Below, one piece after another: positions 45,864 through 55,124 of a DNA stretch of 64,000 nucleotides. This stretch comes from an uncultured Planctomycetaceae bacterium (lineage in GTDB: Bacteria > Planctomycetota > Planctomycetia > Planctomycetales > Planctomycetaceae): positions 372,001 through 436,000 of the forward strand of contig CAIOKE010000133.1 of the NCBI GenBank assembly GCA_903858815.1. The letters are read 5' to 3'. The notes below the pieces were generated by a model. The model was not told where the DNA came from. It did no database searches and was given only the letters and a program-made list of their open reading frames with translations. Each line of letters begins with the position of its first letter. Within the stretch, counting starts at the first letter, position 1. Both the position numbers and the translations under genes were made by a program.

Positions 45864-47510
45864 ATGTCACAACCTTCTGACACGCAATACACCGATCGTC
45901 GTATCGCCTCCGAAGTCGCAGATCCCCCCCGCAGCCCCTTTCAGATCCTGCAGCATATCGGGCCCGGACTAATCATTGCCGCCAATATCGTCGGCTCCGG
46001 CGAACTGATTATGACCACAAAAACCGGGGCTCAGGCCGGCATCGCACTGCTCTGGCTGATACTGCTGGGCTGCATCGTCAAAGTCTTCGTGCAACTGGAA
46101 TTCGGACGATTCGCCATCAGTCACGGTGAAACCACGCTCGCGTCACTCAATCGTGTACCAGGCCCTCGAATACTCGGAATTAACTGGATCGTTGCTTTCT
46201 GGGTCCTGATGATTTCAACCTCTACCGCTCAGCTCGGCGGCATTGCCGGTGGGGTCGGACAGTCTCTGTCACTGACCGTCCCCATCACAGGAGACTACGC
46301 AAAAGCCGTCAGCTGCCCTTCCACCAAAGAAATTCAGCAATGGGCTGCGTGGAAAACAACAACCTCCGAATCGAATGCCCAGCCCACAACTCCCCTCACA
46401 CCTAAACAACTGAACGTCGTGCAGCGAATCGAATCTGAGCTGCAGGAATTGGGAGCTCGCGGTCAGCAGATTCAGACACTCGCACTCGCCCGAAAACCAC
46501 TTGTCGATGAAAATGGCGTCAGCCTTGTCGATCCTCCCACCCGAGACGAAAAAATCTGGGCCGTCCTCCTCAGTATCGGGACCTCCGTACTGCTCTGGTA
46601 TGGTCGCTACAAACTTGTCGAAGTATTCTCTGTGGCTCTCGTTGTTGCCTTTACCCTCATCACCATCGGCAATGTCTTTGCCCTGCAGCAAACCTCATAC
46701 GCCCTCTCCTCAGCCGAAATCCTGCAGGGACTCAGCTTTGGACTGCCTGGCGGCGACGCGGCTCTGATTACGGCTCTTGCTACCTTCGGCATCATCGGTG
46801 TCGGTGCGACCGAACTGATCAGCTACCCGTACTGGTGCATCGAAAAAGGCTATGCCCGCTCTACAGGCCCCCGTGAACCCTCTGCAGCATGGCTGCAACG
46901 CGCTCAGGGTTGGTTTAATGTCATGAAATGGGATGCCTTCGCTTCCATGTTCATCTACACGCTTGCCACCGCGGCCTTCTATCTGATGGGCGTCTGCGTC
47001 CTGTATTCTGAAGGCCGTGATCCGGAAGGTATGCGAATGGTGGGAACACTGTCACGCAGTTATGTGCCGATCTTCGGCGAATATGCCCGCTGGCTGTTCC
47101 TGATCGGCGCATTTGCCGTTCTCTACTCAACCTTCCTTGTCGCCAATGCCGGTAATGCCCGCATGATCGCAGACTTCTGCGGTGTAGTCGGACTGAGCTC
47201 TTCCGACCACGAAAGTCGCCAGCGAGTCAAACTTGTCCAGTGGATCTCAACACTGCTGCCACTGGTCTGCGCGATCGTCTTTCTGTTCTTCCCCGAACCC
47301 GTCAAACTCATCAAAATCGCCGGACTCACTCAGGCTGCTATGCTGCCAATGCTGGGCTACGCCGCCATCCACTTCCGCCGAAATGTCACAGATGAAAGAC
47401 TGCGCCCAGGCAGACTCTGGGACGCAGCACTCGGTATCTCGACTGTCGCACTGCTGCTGGCTGCAGGCTGGGGCGTCTGGAAAGCTGCCGTCGACCTGCT
47501 GCCCAGGTAA
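45864..47510 (+). CDS. Nramp-family-like divalent metal transporter
   Basis: 548 residues from ATG 45864. Eleven to twelve hydrophobic segments in the Nramp order. The first helix has GPGLIIAANIVGSGELIMTTKTG where canonical Nramp proteins have GP...DPGN, so the metal-binding Asp is not seen. The sixth helix reads VGATELISYPYWCIEKGY and lacks the usual Met-Pro-His triad. A soluble insertion of about 90 residues lies around residues 145-235. Both the sites and the insertion argue against ordinary manganese or iron transport, and the substrate is unknown. Divergent from the ZIP gene. Confidence 0.82.
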   Translation: MSQPSDTQYTDRRIASEVADPPRSPFQILQHIGPGLIIAANIVGSGELIMTTKTGAQAGIALLWLILLGCIVKVFVQLEFGRFAISHGETTLASLNRVPGPRILGINWIVAFWVLMISTSTAQLGGIAGGVGQSLSLTVPITGDYAKAVSCPSTKEIQQWAAWKTTTSESNAQPTTPLTPKQLNVVQRIESELQELGARGQQIQTLALARKPLVDENGVSLVDPPTRDEKIWAVLLSIGTSVLLWYGRYKLVEVFSVALVVAFTLITIGNVFALQQTSYALSSAEILQGLSFGLPGGDAALITALATFGIIGVGATELISYPYWCIEKGYARSTGPREPSAAWLQRAQGWFNVMKWDAFASMFIYTLATAAFYLMGVCVLYSEGRDPEGMRMVGTLSRSYVPIFGEYARWLFLIGAFAVLYSTFLVANAGNARMIADFCGVVGLSSSDHESRQRVKLVQWISTLLPLVCAIVFLFFPEPVKLIKIAGLTQAAMLPMLGYAAIHFRRNVTDERLRPGRLWDAALGISTVALLLAAGWGVWKAAVDLLPR

Positions 47511-47512
47511 TC

Positions 47513-49492
47513 TCAACGCCGCAGCACACCCAAGTCTCCAAGCCACTCCATCGATTGTTTCTGCCACGCGTCCCACATCGGACCCTGATAACCGTCCAGA
47601 CCATGGCCACCGGATGGTAACTCAAGGTACTTTGCTGAGACGCCAGCCTGCTGAAGTGCCGCATAAAGCGCCTGACTGTTCTCCGGAGGCACTGGCTTGT
47701 CATCCAGGGCGTGAGCCAGAAACATCGGTGGAGCTGCTTTCGTCACCTGCTTCTCACCGGAAAACAAATCCATCAGCTCCTGACTCGGATTCGATCCCAG
47801 CAGGTTCTGCTTTGAACCTCCATGAGTCGCTGCTCCCATAGTCACAACCGGATAGACAAGAATCGCAAAATCCGGGCGACTGGACGGCCGATCCAGTACA
47901 TCAACAGCATCGGCTCGCTCAGCTTCAAAATGAGTCGCGGCCGTGGAGGCCAGATGCCCACCAGCCGAAAAACCCATAATCCCGACCCGGGACACATCAA
48001 GCCCCCAGATTCCCGCTCGAGCTCGCACGATACGGATCGCCCGCTGAGCATCCAGCAGAGGTACAAAAGAACGACCTCGCGGCAAACGATACTCCAGCAC
48101 CACACCGGTCACACCATGACCATTCAACCACTTCGCGATCCCATGCCCCTCGGCTCCCGTCACCAGCCCGCCATAACCACCACCAGGGCAAATCACAACT
48201 GATGCACCATTCGGCTGTTCCGGAATGTGCACCGTCATCTTTGCATCCGATTCCTCAGATGTCTGATCACCATTCGGTGCCCGTTCTGGCCACAATCGCA
48301 CCTCAAAAGGCTTTTCGTTCACAACCGGCAGCAACAGAGACGCCAGCACCTGACCATACACTCGATGCCCAAAGTCATTCGGATGATTGACACCATTCCC
48401 CGTCAGATCAGCATCCTGCTTGCGTTTCAGAAACTCTGTCCAGATCGATGTCAGATCCGCCAGCGCAACGCCCGGCCCCGTCAGCTCCTGCAGCGCGTCC
48501 CGATACCCATCAAACAGCTCCTGCTTCAATGTCACCCAGTCAGCATTCCCACGCATCGTCGCTATCAGAATGAATTCTGTCTCTGGTGCTCCCTCACGGA
48601 TCAGACGCAGCATCTCTGCCATGTTGGACCGATACTCAGAAACCGGACGTCCGGCCGAGTCGTTCATTCCGAACGCCAGCAGCACAAGATCCGGCTTCGC
48701 TGCCACCACCTCAGACACCTTTGTAATACCCCACGGCGTCGATGTACCACCAACCGCCAGATTTGTCAGCGAGACCTTCCCGGCACGCCCTGCCTGCAGA
48801 TGCTGCAGCAGAAGATCCTGGTATGGGGGCTGGAATGGAGCAACACCAGCCCAGCCTGAGGCATTGCAGCCCGTCGAAATACTGTCTCCCAGCAGGACAA
48901 CCGAAAGTGACTGGCCACGCTGAAGTCGACCAGTCGTTCGCGGCAGAACTGCAGGATCAAACTTCGGCAAAGCTCCCGACCACACCTCTTCGGGATGCTC
49001 ATAAGTCACCGAAACCTGCATCTGGTGATACTCGGCGCCACCGGCAAACAGAATCTCACCATTGCCATCCCGATGCGTCAGACGATATTTCTGACTGCCT
49101 GCCGGACGACGCAGCTGTTCAGCAGTGAATGACGGCACGCGAGAACCGACGGGCAGCACAACCTCGCGACGACCTTTCTCAAAGGTAAAGTCACGCCCCT
49201 CCTCAAACACCACCGCCCCGCTGCGACGCCAGTCCCCTGCTGACGTCAAACGCACAATCTTCTCGATCGGAAATAACAGCTTACCCCGCGCGACACCCGT
49301 GGCAGCATCACGCACAAATAACACCGATTCGCCGTCGATCCGCTCACCATGCCAGAATGGCTGCAGCACATCTGCCGAATAACGCCACATCTCAACCGGT
49401 GCCTCCTGAGCCCATAAGCCCGGCATCCAGCCTGAAAAACTTTCAGCGCAGAACAACACCACACACAGCATTCGAACAGCCGAGAAACGCAT
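47513..49492 (-). CDS. Exported SGNH esterase fused to an alpha/beta hydrolase
   Basis: 659 residues from ATG 49492. Signal peptide (MRFSAVRMLCVVLFCAESFSGWMPG). A beta-rich N-terminal region (30-190) is followed by a GDSL/SGNH hydrolase: block I LLGDSISTG (Ser204), block II in NLAVGGTS, block III FGMND, block V NHPNDFGH. A second hydrolase starts near residue 415: oxyanion-hole ICPGGGYGG, nucleophile Ser in GFSAGG, an Asp in LAHALDDKPVP and the His in LPSGGHGL. Both triads look complete, so it carries two esterase activities, probably against acetylated glycans. Convergent with the Nramp-like gene, and in tandem with the SASA gene. Confidence 0.9.
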   Translation of the reverse strand: MRFSAVRMLCVVLFCAESFSGWMPGLWAQEAPVEMWRYSADVLQPFWHGERIDGESVLFVRDAATGVARGKLLFPIEKIVRLTSAGDWRRSGAVVFEEGRDFTFEKGRREVVLPVGSRVPSFTAEQLRRPAGSQKYRLTHRDGNGEILFAGGAEYHQMQVSVTYEHPEEVWSGALPKFDPAVLPRTTGRLQRGQSLSVVLLGDSISTGCNASGWAGVAPFQPPYQDLLLQHLQAGRAGKVSLTNLAVGGTSTPWGITKVSEVVAAKPDLVLLAFGMNDSAGRPVSEYRSNMAEMLRLIREGAPETEFILIATMRGNADWVTLKQELFDGYRDALQELTGPGVALADLTSIWTEFLKRKQDADLTGNGVNHPNDFGHRVYGQVLASLLLPVVNEKPFEVRLWPERAPNGDQTSEESDAKMTVHIPEQPNGASVVICPGGGYGGLVTGAEGHGIAKWLNGHGVTGVVLEYRLPRGRSFVPLLDAQRAIRIVRARAGIWGLDVSRVGIMGFSAGGHLASTAATHFEAERADAVDVLDRPSSRPDFAILVYPVVTMGAATHGGSKQNLLGSNPSQELMDLFSGEKQVTKAAPPMFLAHALDDKPVPPENSQALYAALQQAGVSAKYLELPSGGHGLDGYQGPMWDAWQKQSMEWLGDLGVLRR

Positions 49493-49559
49493 CGCAGAAC
49501 TTCCCCAATACAAATGTCCAACACACATCAGCCGTTACAGAATTTCCCGATATACCCGC

Positions 49560-51224
49560 TCACTTTGCAGACTTCGGTGTCACGGCTGCCACATACTGTT
49601 CAGCCAGACGCTCACCCAGCCACACCACACCGGCAGCATCCAGCACCAGCTGTTCCCTCTGCATCGGCAGATTCTCCAGACGAATATATCTACTGAAATC
49701 GTCCGCAGCCAAAGCGTCTGCCAGCATCTGCACTGCATCCACTCGGTTCACACTCTCATGATCCGTCGGTGGCTGCTGGCTGATAAACCAGAGTAGCTGT
49801 GGTTGTCCAAGGTCCTGTCGCACAGCCTTCACCAGCGCTGTCACCCGTTCAGCTGCCCCCTGCCGAAACGGCCCCCACGACATATCGTTCTCACCCACAT
49901 GGTAAAATACCCCCGCCAACTCAACCTCATGACCACGTGCCTCCAATTCACTGATCGACTGCTTCATAAACTGCAGAAACTCAGGATACAGATTGCGACT
50001 CTTCGCCTCGCTTCCAGCCGGCGTCCAGTCAATGATCTGAGAACCACTGTGCGTAAACTTCGCTATCGCCACGTTCTTCACACCGGCACGCTGCAATGCC
50101 GCATTGAAACTCAGTTCCGGACCAAACGTCTCGTACTCGCCAAATGGCCCTGCAGGCTCCCACCCGTCTGAAACCGTGTAACCTCCACCCTGCCAATACC
50201 GACAGGCAGTCTCTGAATCCGACTGCAGCAAACTCTTTCCGTCAGGCAGCTTCGCAAGATCCTGCACAAATGCTCGCTCACCCTCCATATTGCGATGACC
50301 GGCCAGCACAAACAATCGAATCTTTGAACCCTTCTCATACGGCCATACCTCCAGACGGCGCGGCGCAGGCTTCCACTGCCCCGTCGCCTGCAGCCACGAC
50401 CGCGCATAACAGACACCGTGCTCCAGTTGCCCAAGCGTCCCGTAATGATAGTGCAGACCCGTACCACCGCCGATCTCCACACCCACGTGAGACGTTGGCA
50501 CGTACTCCACCAGAGGATCCGCCTCGGCAACCTCGCGCTGCCCCAGACTGATCGCGTACATGCGAGGACGCAGATCCATCCCCCAGATCGTCTTCGTACA
50601 CAGTTCACCAATGAAAAACCGCAGCTCCGGCACCGCCAGATCACGCCGCCAACTGGCAATAAAGTTCCTCAGATTCTTACCGTAATTCGCCATGTAGTCC
50701 GGCTCAAACATGTCGTTTTCACCCTGATGCCACATGAAGCCCTCCAGCTGCCACCGCACACCCTGCGAATCCAGCTGACCAAGAGCCTCCCGGATCCGCC
50801 GCAATGCCAGCGGATACAACTGAAATCCCGTCGGCTGATCCGGATTCCAGTCACCACCCAGATGCGTGCCACCAGCCGCAATCTTGATGATCGCAATCGG
50901 TGCACTGATCTGACGACTCACCTCACGAGCAAAACTAAGCTCCGGGCCAACCACATTGGCAACCGGACGCAAAGGCTCCCAGCCCTTCGACTCCAGCTTG
51001 TCCTCACGACCCAGACAATACGAAAATCGCACTTTCGACTGCGGCTGATCAAGACCCGCAAATGGCGGATACAGACTGATATCCCCGATTTTTGAATCAG
51101 ATCCCACCATGTTGGACTGACCGGCAAAGATGAAAACTCGCACCACAGACTCATCCGCAGCCTGCAGTCTGCCCGGACCTTGCAGCCCATACAGCAGGAT
51201 CCCGACCAGTAACATTCGCAGCAT
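49560..51224 (-). CDS. Exported double-SASA carbohydrate esterase, second domain degenerate
   Basis: 554 residues. Signal peptide (MLRMLLVGILLYGLQGPGRLQA). Two sialate O-acetylesterase (SASA/DUF303, carbohydrate esterase) modules. The first (about 28-285) has the nucleophile Ser37 in FAGQSNMVG, a GGT segment, and WHQGENDM (165-171). The second (about 302-550) aligns but reads LAGHRNMEGE, so the nucleophile position is Arg311, and its YHVGENDM is kept. The second module is probably non-catalytic, perhaps binding. Near the C-terminus DAAGVVWLGERLA closes the fold. Likely removes acetyl groups from exported or environmental polysaccharides. Same strand as the SGNH gene, 67 bases before it. Confidence 0.9.
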   Translation of the reverse strand: MLRMLLVGILLYGLQGPGRLQAADESVVRVFIFAGQSNMVGSDSKIGDISLYPPFAGLDQPQSKVRFSYCLGREDKLESKGWEPLRPVANVVGPELSFAREVSRQISAPIAIIKIAAGGTHLGGDWNPDQPTGFQLYPLALRRIREALGQLDSQGVRWQLEGFMWHQGENDMFEPDYMANYGKNLRNFIASWRRDLAVPELRFFIGELCTKTIWGMDLRPRMYAISLGQREVAEADPLVEYVPTSHVGVEIGGGTGLHYHYGTLGQLEHGVCYARSWLQATGQWKPAPRRLEVWPYEKGSKIRLFVLAGHRNMEGERAFVQDLAKLPDGKSLLQSDSETACRYWQGGGYTVSDGWEPAGPFGEYETFGPELSFNAALQRAGVKNVAIAKFTHSGSQIIDWTPAGSEAKSRNLYPEFLQFMKQSISELEARGHEVELAGVFYHVGENDMSWGPFRQGAAERVTALVKAVRQDLGQPQLLWFISQQPPTDHESVNRVDAVQMLADALAADDFSRYIRLENLPMQREQLVLDAAGVVWLGERLAEQYVAAVTPKSAK

Positions 51225-51528
51225 GCTTCATTCCCTTATTGACCGGAAACCAACTTCACTTCTCGATCGAATCCGGAGTGTACAGAATCTTCCACTCGCA
51301 GTCTGCCCGCTTCCGCCATAATCATGACCGCACAGAATGCCATCACAGCCACTCACGACCACACCAACCCCCGCAATCCACCTGTACCGAATTCTTCCCG
51401 GATTCATGGCAGTCTGCATCGCCATTCTGGCCTTCTCCTGCTGTGTCGCAGCATGCAGACACTTTCTGCATGTCAGCATCATCACCCACGGACTCGGAAG
51501 TCCCACTGGGACTGCGGAAACTCAGTTC
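51225..51528. other. Gap between divergent esterase and glycosidase-like genes
   Basis: 304 bases, with an in-frame extension of the downstream gene to 51337 that contains a hydrophobic MAVCIAILAFSCCVAA stretch. If the downstream start is really 51406, half of this is coding. Otherwise I see nothing in it. Confidence 0.4.
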
Positions 51529-54500
51529 ATGAAAAGCCCTGCCCGCCGTCGTCGCTCCTTTGCGTCACCTGAAAGACTCGAATCTCGCCACCTGCTGGCG
51601 ACCCTGACGGCTCTCCCGACCGTCGCCGGACAGACTCCGGCTGTCCTTGGCTACAATCTTGGTCACTTTATGGAGGGAACAAACGCTGCGGACTGGTGGC
51701 GATATTCCGGTGTTCGGGCCGCACGAGCGTTCATCAGTGCCTCCGACATCGAACCCATAGATGACATTGCAGGTCTGGGTGACGGAGTGACCGACCAGGT
51801 GTCCTTCATGAACCGTCGGGCGACTCTGCGATCCAACGCAGCAAATCCCACCCAGCCCCTCGATAACACACTCGTCAACTGGCCCGCATTCCATGACCGT
51901 TGGCAGAATTCCACTGGTAACACCAATCAATTCTCACTCAACAGCGCTTTCAGCCAGCTGCGGACACTGCAAACCGACATCCTCGTCAACATTACCGCCA
52001 GTCCCGGTCGTTTTCCTGTCGCAGGAAACACCGATTGGGCTGGCAAATGGGAACTGTGGCAGCACTACTTCGCTCAAGCATACTACCTCAGCAGTACCTT
52101 CAATGTGCAGCGATTTTCGATGTTCAACGAGCCCAATAACTGGACCGGGCTGACGGTGGACAACTGGCTGATCCGACTGAATGTATGCTCAGATGCCATC
52201 CAGTCAGCTGTCACCGATGTCAATGCTCGCTTCGGCAAAAGCCTCTCCGCTGACATCTTTGCGCCTAATACGGCCAACGGAGCAACCAAGTATACGGAAT
52301 GGGGACAGCCCGCAGTTCAGCAGAGGAACCTGCGAGTCGATGGAACAATCGACCCAAACTGGCAGACCTTTGACGTGTACAACTATCAGAAATACAGCAT
52401 GAATCAGCACGAAACAGCCACTGCCAGCGGCTACATCGAGGACCTGCAGAATCTGCGTGCTGCGATCGCTGCTGACATGCCCGCCGGCCCGCTGCCAATC
52501 GCCCTCACCGAATTCAACGTTCGAACCGGCGACAACTATGACGCTCGCACTGAAACACTGGACAGCCCCACAGACTATGCGGCTCTTGGGGCCAACAGCA
52601 TCGCGCTCACGGAATCCGGTGCCAGCCAGCTTTACCTGTTCAAGTTCGCCCAGACCGAGCGCACCGGAATAACCAACTATCCAGTAGCCAAAAATGGCAC
52701 ACACTACGTCCAGAATGCAACCTCCGCAAATAACTACGGTGGAGCAACAAAAGCGGCCGAAGTGTATCGGCTGTTCAATAAGGCATCCGGAAATGCTCGA
52801 AATCGCTATGCTTACACCAGTGACGCTGGCAACAATGTCTGGAACCTGCTGACACTCGATACCGCAACAAACACCCGCTACGCCTTCATTGTGAACAACA
52901 ACTCCACGCCAGTGTCACTCAGCATCAACGTACAGGGCTGGGGCGTCGCAGATGGAACAGCCGCCGTTGTGGAAGAGGTCAGCCAGAGTTTCAGTGGAGG
53001 TGTCTCGCGACAGGTTAAAGTGACCGCCGGCAGTATCCCCGCTGCCAGTATGCCGGCATGGTCCGCGTGGCTCGTCTCAATTCCAGTGCAGGCTACAACG
53101 GAAATCTCAGTCAAAACGACGGGGGATACGGTCCTCAGGGATGGTCTGCAGAAAAACACCACAGGCGGAAATCTGAACTCCCTGCAGTCCCGTGCTGACG
53201 GCACTGTCGATGGCCGACAGGTCACCCTCATCCGCTTTCCTCTGACGTCTGTCGATCTGACAAAAATGCAACGCACCCTGCTGACACTGCAGGTCAGCAC
53301 GAATACGCAGTCTGTACCGATGCAAGCCCACGTTTACGGACTGACAGACGACACCTGGACAGAATCCGGGGCAACGTGGGCCAACACCACCAGCCTGCTC
53401 AGACAGAATGTCGCTGCCGGAAATACAATCGCACAAAATGTGGTTGCCGCTCAGGGAACCACCACACAAATGCTCGGACAACTGGTGGCTGAAACCACGG
53501 CTATGAAAGAACGCCAGATCGACGTCACGGACTTCATACGTGGACAAACAGACGGCTGGGCCTCGTTCATGATCGTACAGGATCACCGCTGGGACGTAAC
53601 ACTCCCTTCCGGTACACCAGGCGATACACAGCTCGACGGTTTGCGGATCAGCTCACGCGAAGCAGATACTGTTGCCATTCCCGGACCACAACTGAAGATC
53701 CTTGGCGCTCAGACAGCACTCGCCCCGCTGATCACTTCGCAGCCTGCCAGCCTCACCGTATCTGAAGGGACCCCGGCCCGCTTTCAGGTCTCAGCCACCG
53801 GAACCTCCGGCCTGTCTTACCAATGGTTTCGCAACGGAGTCGCAGTGACCGGAGCCACCAATCCCAGTTTCAGTACGGCAAATGTCACTGCAGCCGACCA
53901 CCTCGCACGTTACTCTGTCAGGATTTCCAGTACTGCAGGCACAATAACCAGCTCGGAAGCCGTCCTTTCTGTACAACTGATACCGGCAAAATTCTTCGTC
54001 GTCGATCAGACAGCTGATAAAACCTACCGCTATGACCCCAACGGAGCATCCATCGCAAATCATACTCTGAATCCTGCCAATCTGAACTCTCGCGGGATCG
54101 CGACAGATGCCACCGCCAGCCTGTTCTGGGTACTCGACTCCAATAAGACCGTTTACGTCTACAATTCGGCACTCCAATCCGTCGGTTCATGGGGCGCCAG
54201 CGGACTGACCACTCCTACCGGTATCTCGAAATCAGGTAATGACCTCTGGATCGTCGACAGTGGCGTCCGCAAGGTCTTTGTTTATGCCGGTGCAGCACTG
54301 ACACACACGGGCCCAAAAACAGCCACCAGATCCTTCAACCTGAGTGCCACCAATAATAATCCCCAGGACCTTGTGACCGATGGAACCACCGTCTGGGTCA
54401 CACAGTCCGGTGCCGCAGATAAGGTCTTTGTCTATCGGGCCAGCAACGGTACGGCCCTCGGTAACTGGGGCATCGACACCGGAAATACCTCGCCTGTCGG

Positions 54501-55083
54501 TATTACCATTGATCCAGCAGCCACCACCGGCAGCCTGTGGGTCGTTGATGATGTGACGAAACGCGTTTACGAATATGCAAATGCTCGCAGCCGAATATCC
54601 GGTTCCCAGACAGCCACTCGATTCTTCGCCCTGAATGCAGCAAACACCAAACCCCAGGGAATTGCTGATCCGCCAGTCTCACATGGCGCGACATATCACA
54701 CCATGAACAGCAGTACGGCATCAATCAGCACATCACCGCCCAGCGGCAACGAAAACGTCAGACCCGCAGTCCCGAACACCAGGAAAATTAAAGGCCTCAC
54801 TCAGCAAACTGCCATCGATCGGGTCTTCAGCGAGCCCATCGACTCACTGACCGACACCCCACCAGTTTCACAGACCGCTGATGCAGGCAGCAGCACCGCT
54901 ACTCGCTGGTGGTCACAAGTCGCTGCGAGGTTACTTCCGCCGGGTATCAAACGAAATCTCAAAAAGCCCGAAGTTGCCCAATTCCTGACAAGCCTGAACC
55001 TGAAATCAGACACTGCCAGTACTGCCGATCCAAAGCTGGACCCCAACCTGCTGCAAAGACTTACCAAAAGAATCCGCAGCTGA
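51529..55083 (+). CDS. Exported LEPR-XLL protein with a glycosidase-like domain, CBM96-type, Ig-like and propeller repeats
   Basis: 1184 residues from ATG 51529, 20 residues before the LEPR-XLL-type RLESRHLLA motif (16-24). Residues about 30-480 form an (alpha/beta)8-like glycosidase domain with the two expected glutamates: Glu201 in MFNEPNNW (acid/base) and Glu328 in ALTEFN (nucleophile), 127 residues apart, as in clan GH-A. A DNRLRE/CBM96-like domain follows (TTGDTVLRDGLQ...LIRFPLTSVDL, about 520-715), then an Ig-like domain (about 735-820, SYQWFRNGVAVTGA) and NHL-like propeller blades (KFFVVDQTADKTYRYD..., to about 1045). A Ser/Thr-rich tail ends the protein. Substrate unknown. Confidence 0.85.
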   Translation: MKSPARRRRSFASPERLESRHLLATLTALPTVAGQTPAVLGYNLGHFMEGTNAADWWRYSGVRAARAFISASDIEPIDDIAGLGDGVTDQVSFMNRRATLRSNAANPTQPLDNTLVNWPAFHDRWQNSTGNTNQFSLNSAFSQLRTLQTDILVNITASPGRFPVAGNTDWAGKWELWQHYFAQAYYLSSTFNVQRFSMFNEPNNWTGLTVDNWLIRLNVCSDAIQSAVTDVNARFGKSLSADIFAPNTANGATKYTEWGQPAVQQRNLRVDGTIDPNWQTFDVYNYQKYSMNQHETATASGYIEDLQNLRAAIAADMPAGPLPIALTEFNVRTGDNYDARTETLDSPTDYAALGANSIALTESGASQLYLFKFAQTERTGITNYPVAKNGTHYVQNATSANNYGGATKAAEVYRLFNKASGNARNRYAYTSDAGNNVWNLLTLDTATNTRYAFIVNNNSTPVSLSINVQGWGVADGTAAVVEEVSQSFSGGVSRQVKVTAGSIPAASMPAWSAWLVSIPVQATTEISVKTTGDTVLRDGLQKNTTGGNLNSLQSRADGTVDGRQVTLIRFPLTSVDLTKMQRTLLTLQVSTNTQSVPMQAHVYGLTDDTWTESGATWANTTSLLRQNVAAGNTIAQNVVAAQGTTTQMLGQLVAETTAMKERQIDVTDFIRGQTDGWASFMIVQDHRWDVTLPSGTPGDTQLDGLRISSREADTVAIPGPQLKILGAQTALAPLITSQPASLTVSEGTPARFQVSATGTSGLSYQWFRNGVAVTGATNPSFSTANVTAADHLARYSVRISSTAGTITSSEAVLSVQLIPAKFFVVDQTADKTYRYDPNGASIANHTLNPANLNSRGIATDATASLFWVLDSNKTVYVYNSALQSVGSWGASGLTTPTGISKSGNDLWIVDSGVRKVFVYAGAALTHTGPKTATRSFNLSATNNNPQDLVTDGTTVWVTQSGAADKVFVYRASNGTALGNWGIDTGNTSPVGITIDPAATTGSLWVVDDVTKRVYEYANARSRISGSQTATRFFALNAANTKPQGIADPPVSHGATYHTMNSSTASISTSPPSGNENVRPAVPNTRKIKGLTQQTAIDRVFSEPIDSLTDTPPVSQTADAGSSTATRWWSQVAARLLPPGIKRNLKKPEVAQFLTSLNLKSDTASTADPKLDPNLLQRLTKRIRS

Positions 55084-55103
55084 GAATCCGCAGCTGAGAA
55101 TCC
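55069..55103 (+). repeat. Direct repeat at the 3' end of the glycosidase-like gene
   Basis: AGAATCCGCAGCTG occurs twice in tandem (55069-55082, 55083-55096) and a third partial copy follows. The stop codon lies inside the repeat. It may come from replication slippage. Confidence 0.6.
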
Positions 55104-55124
55104 AGCGAAGCAGCACACCCGCAC

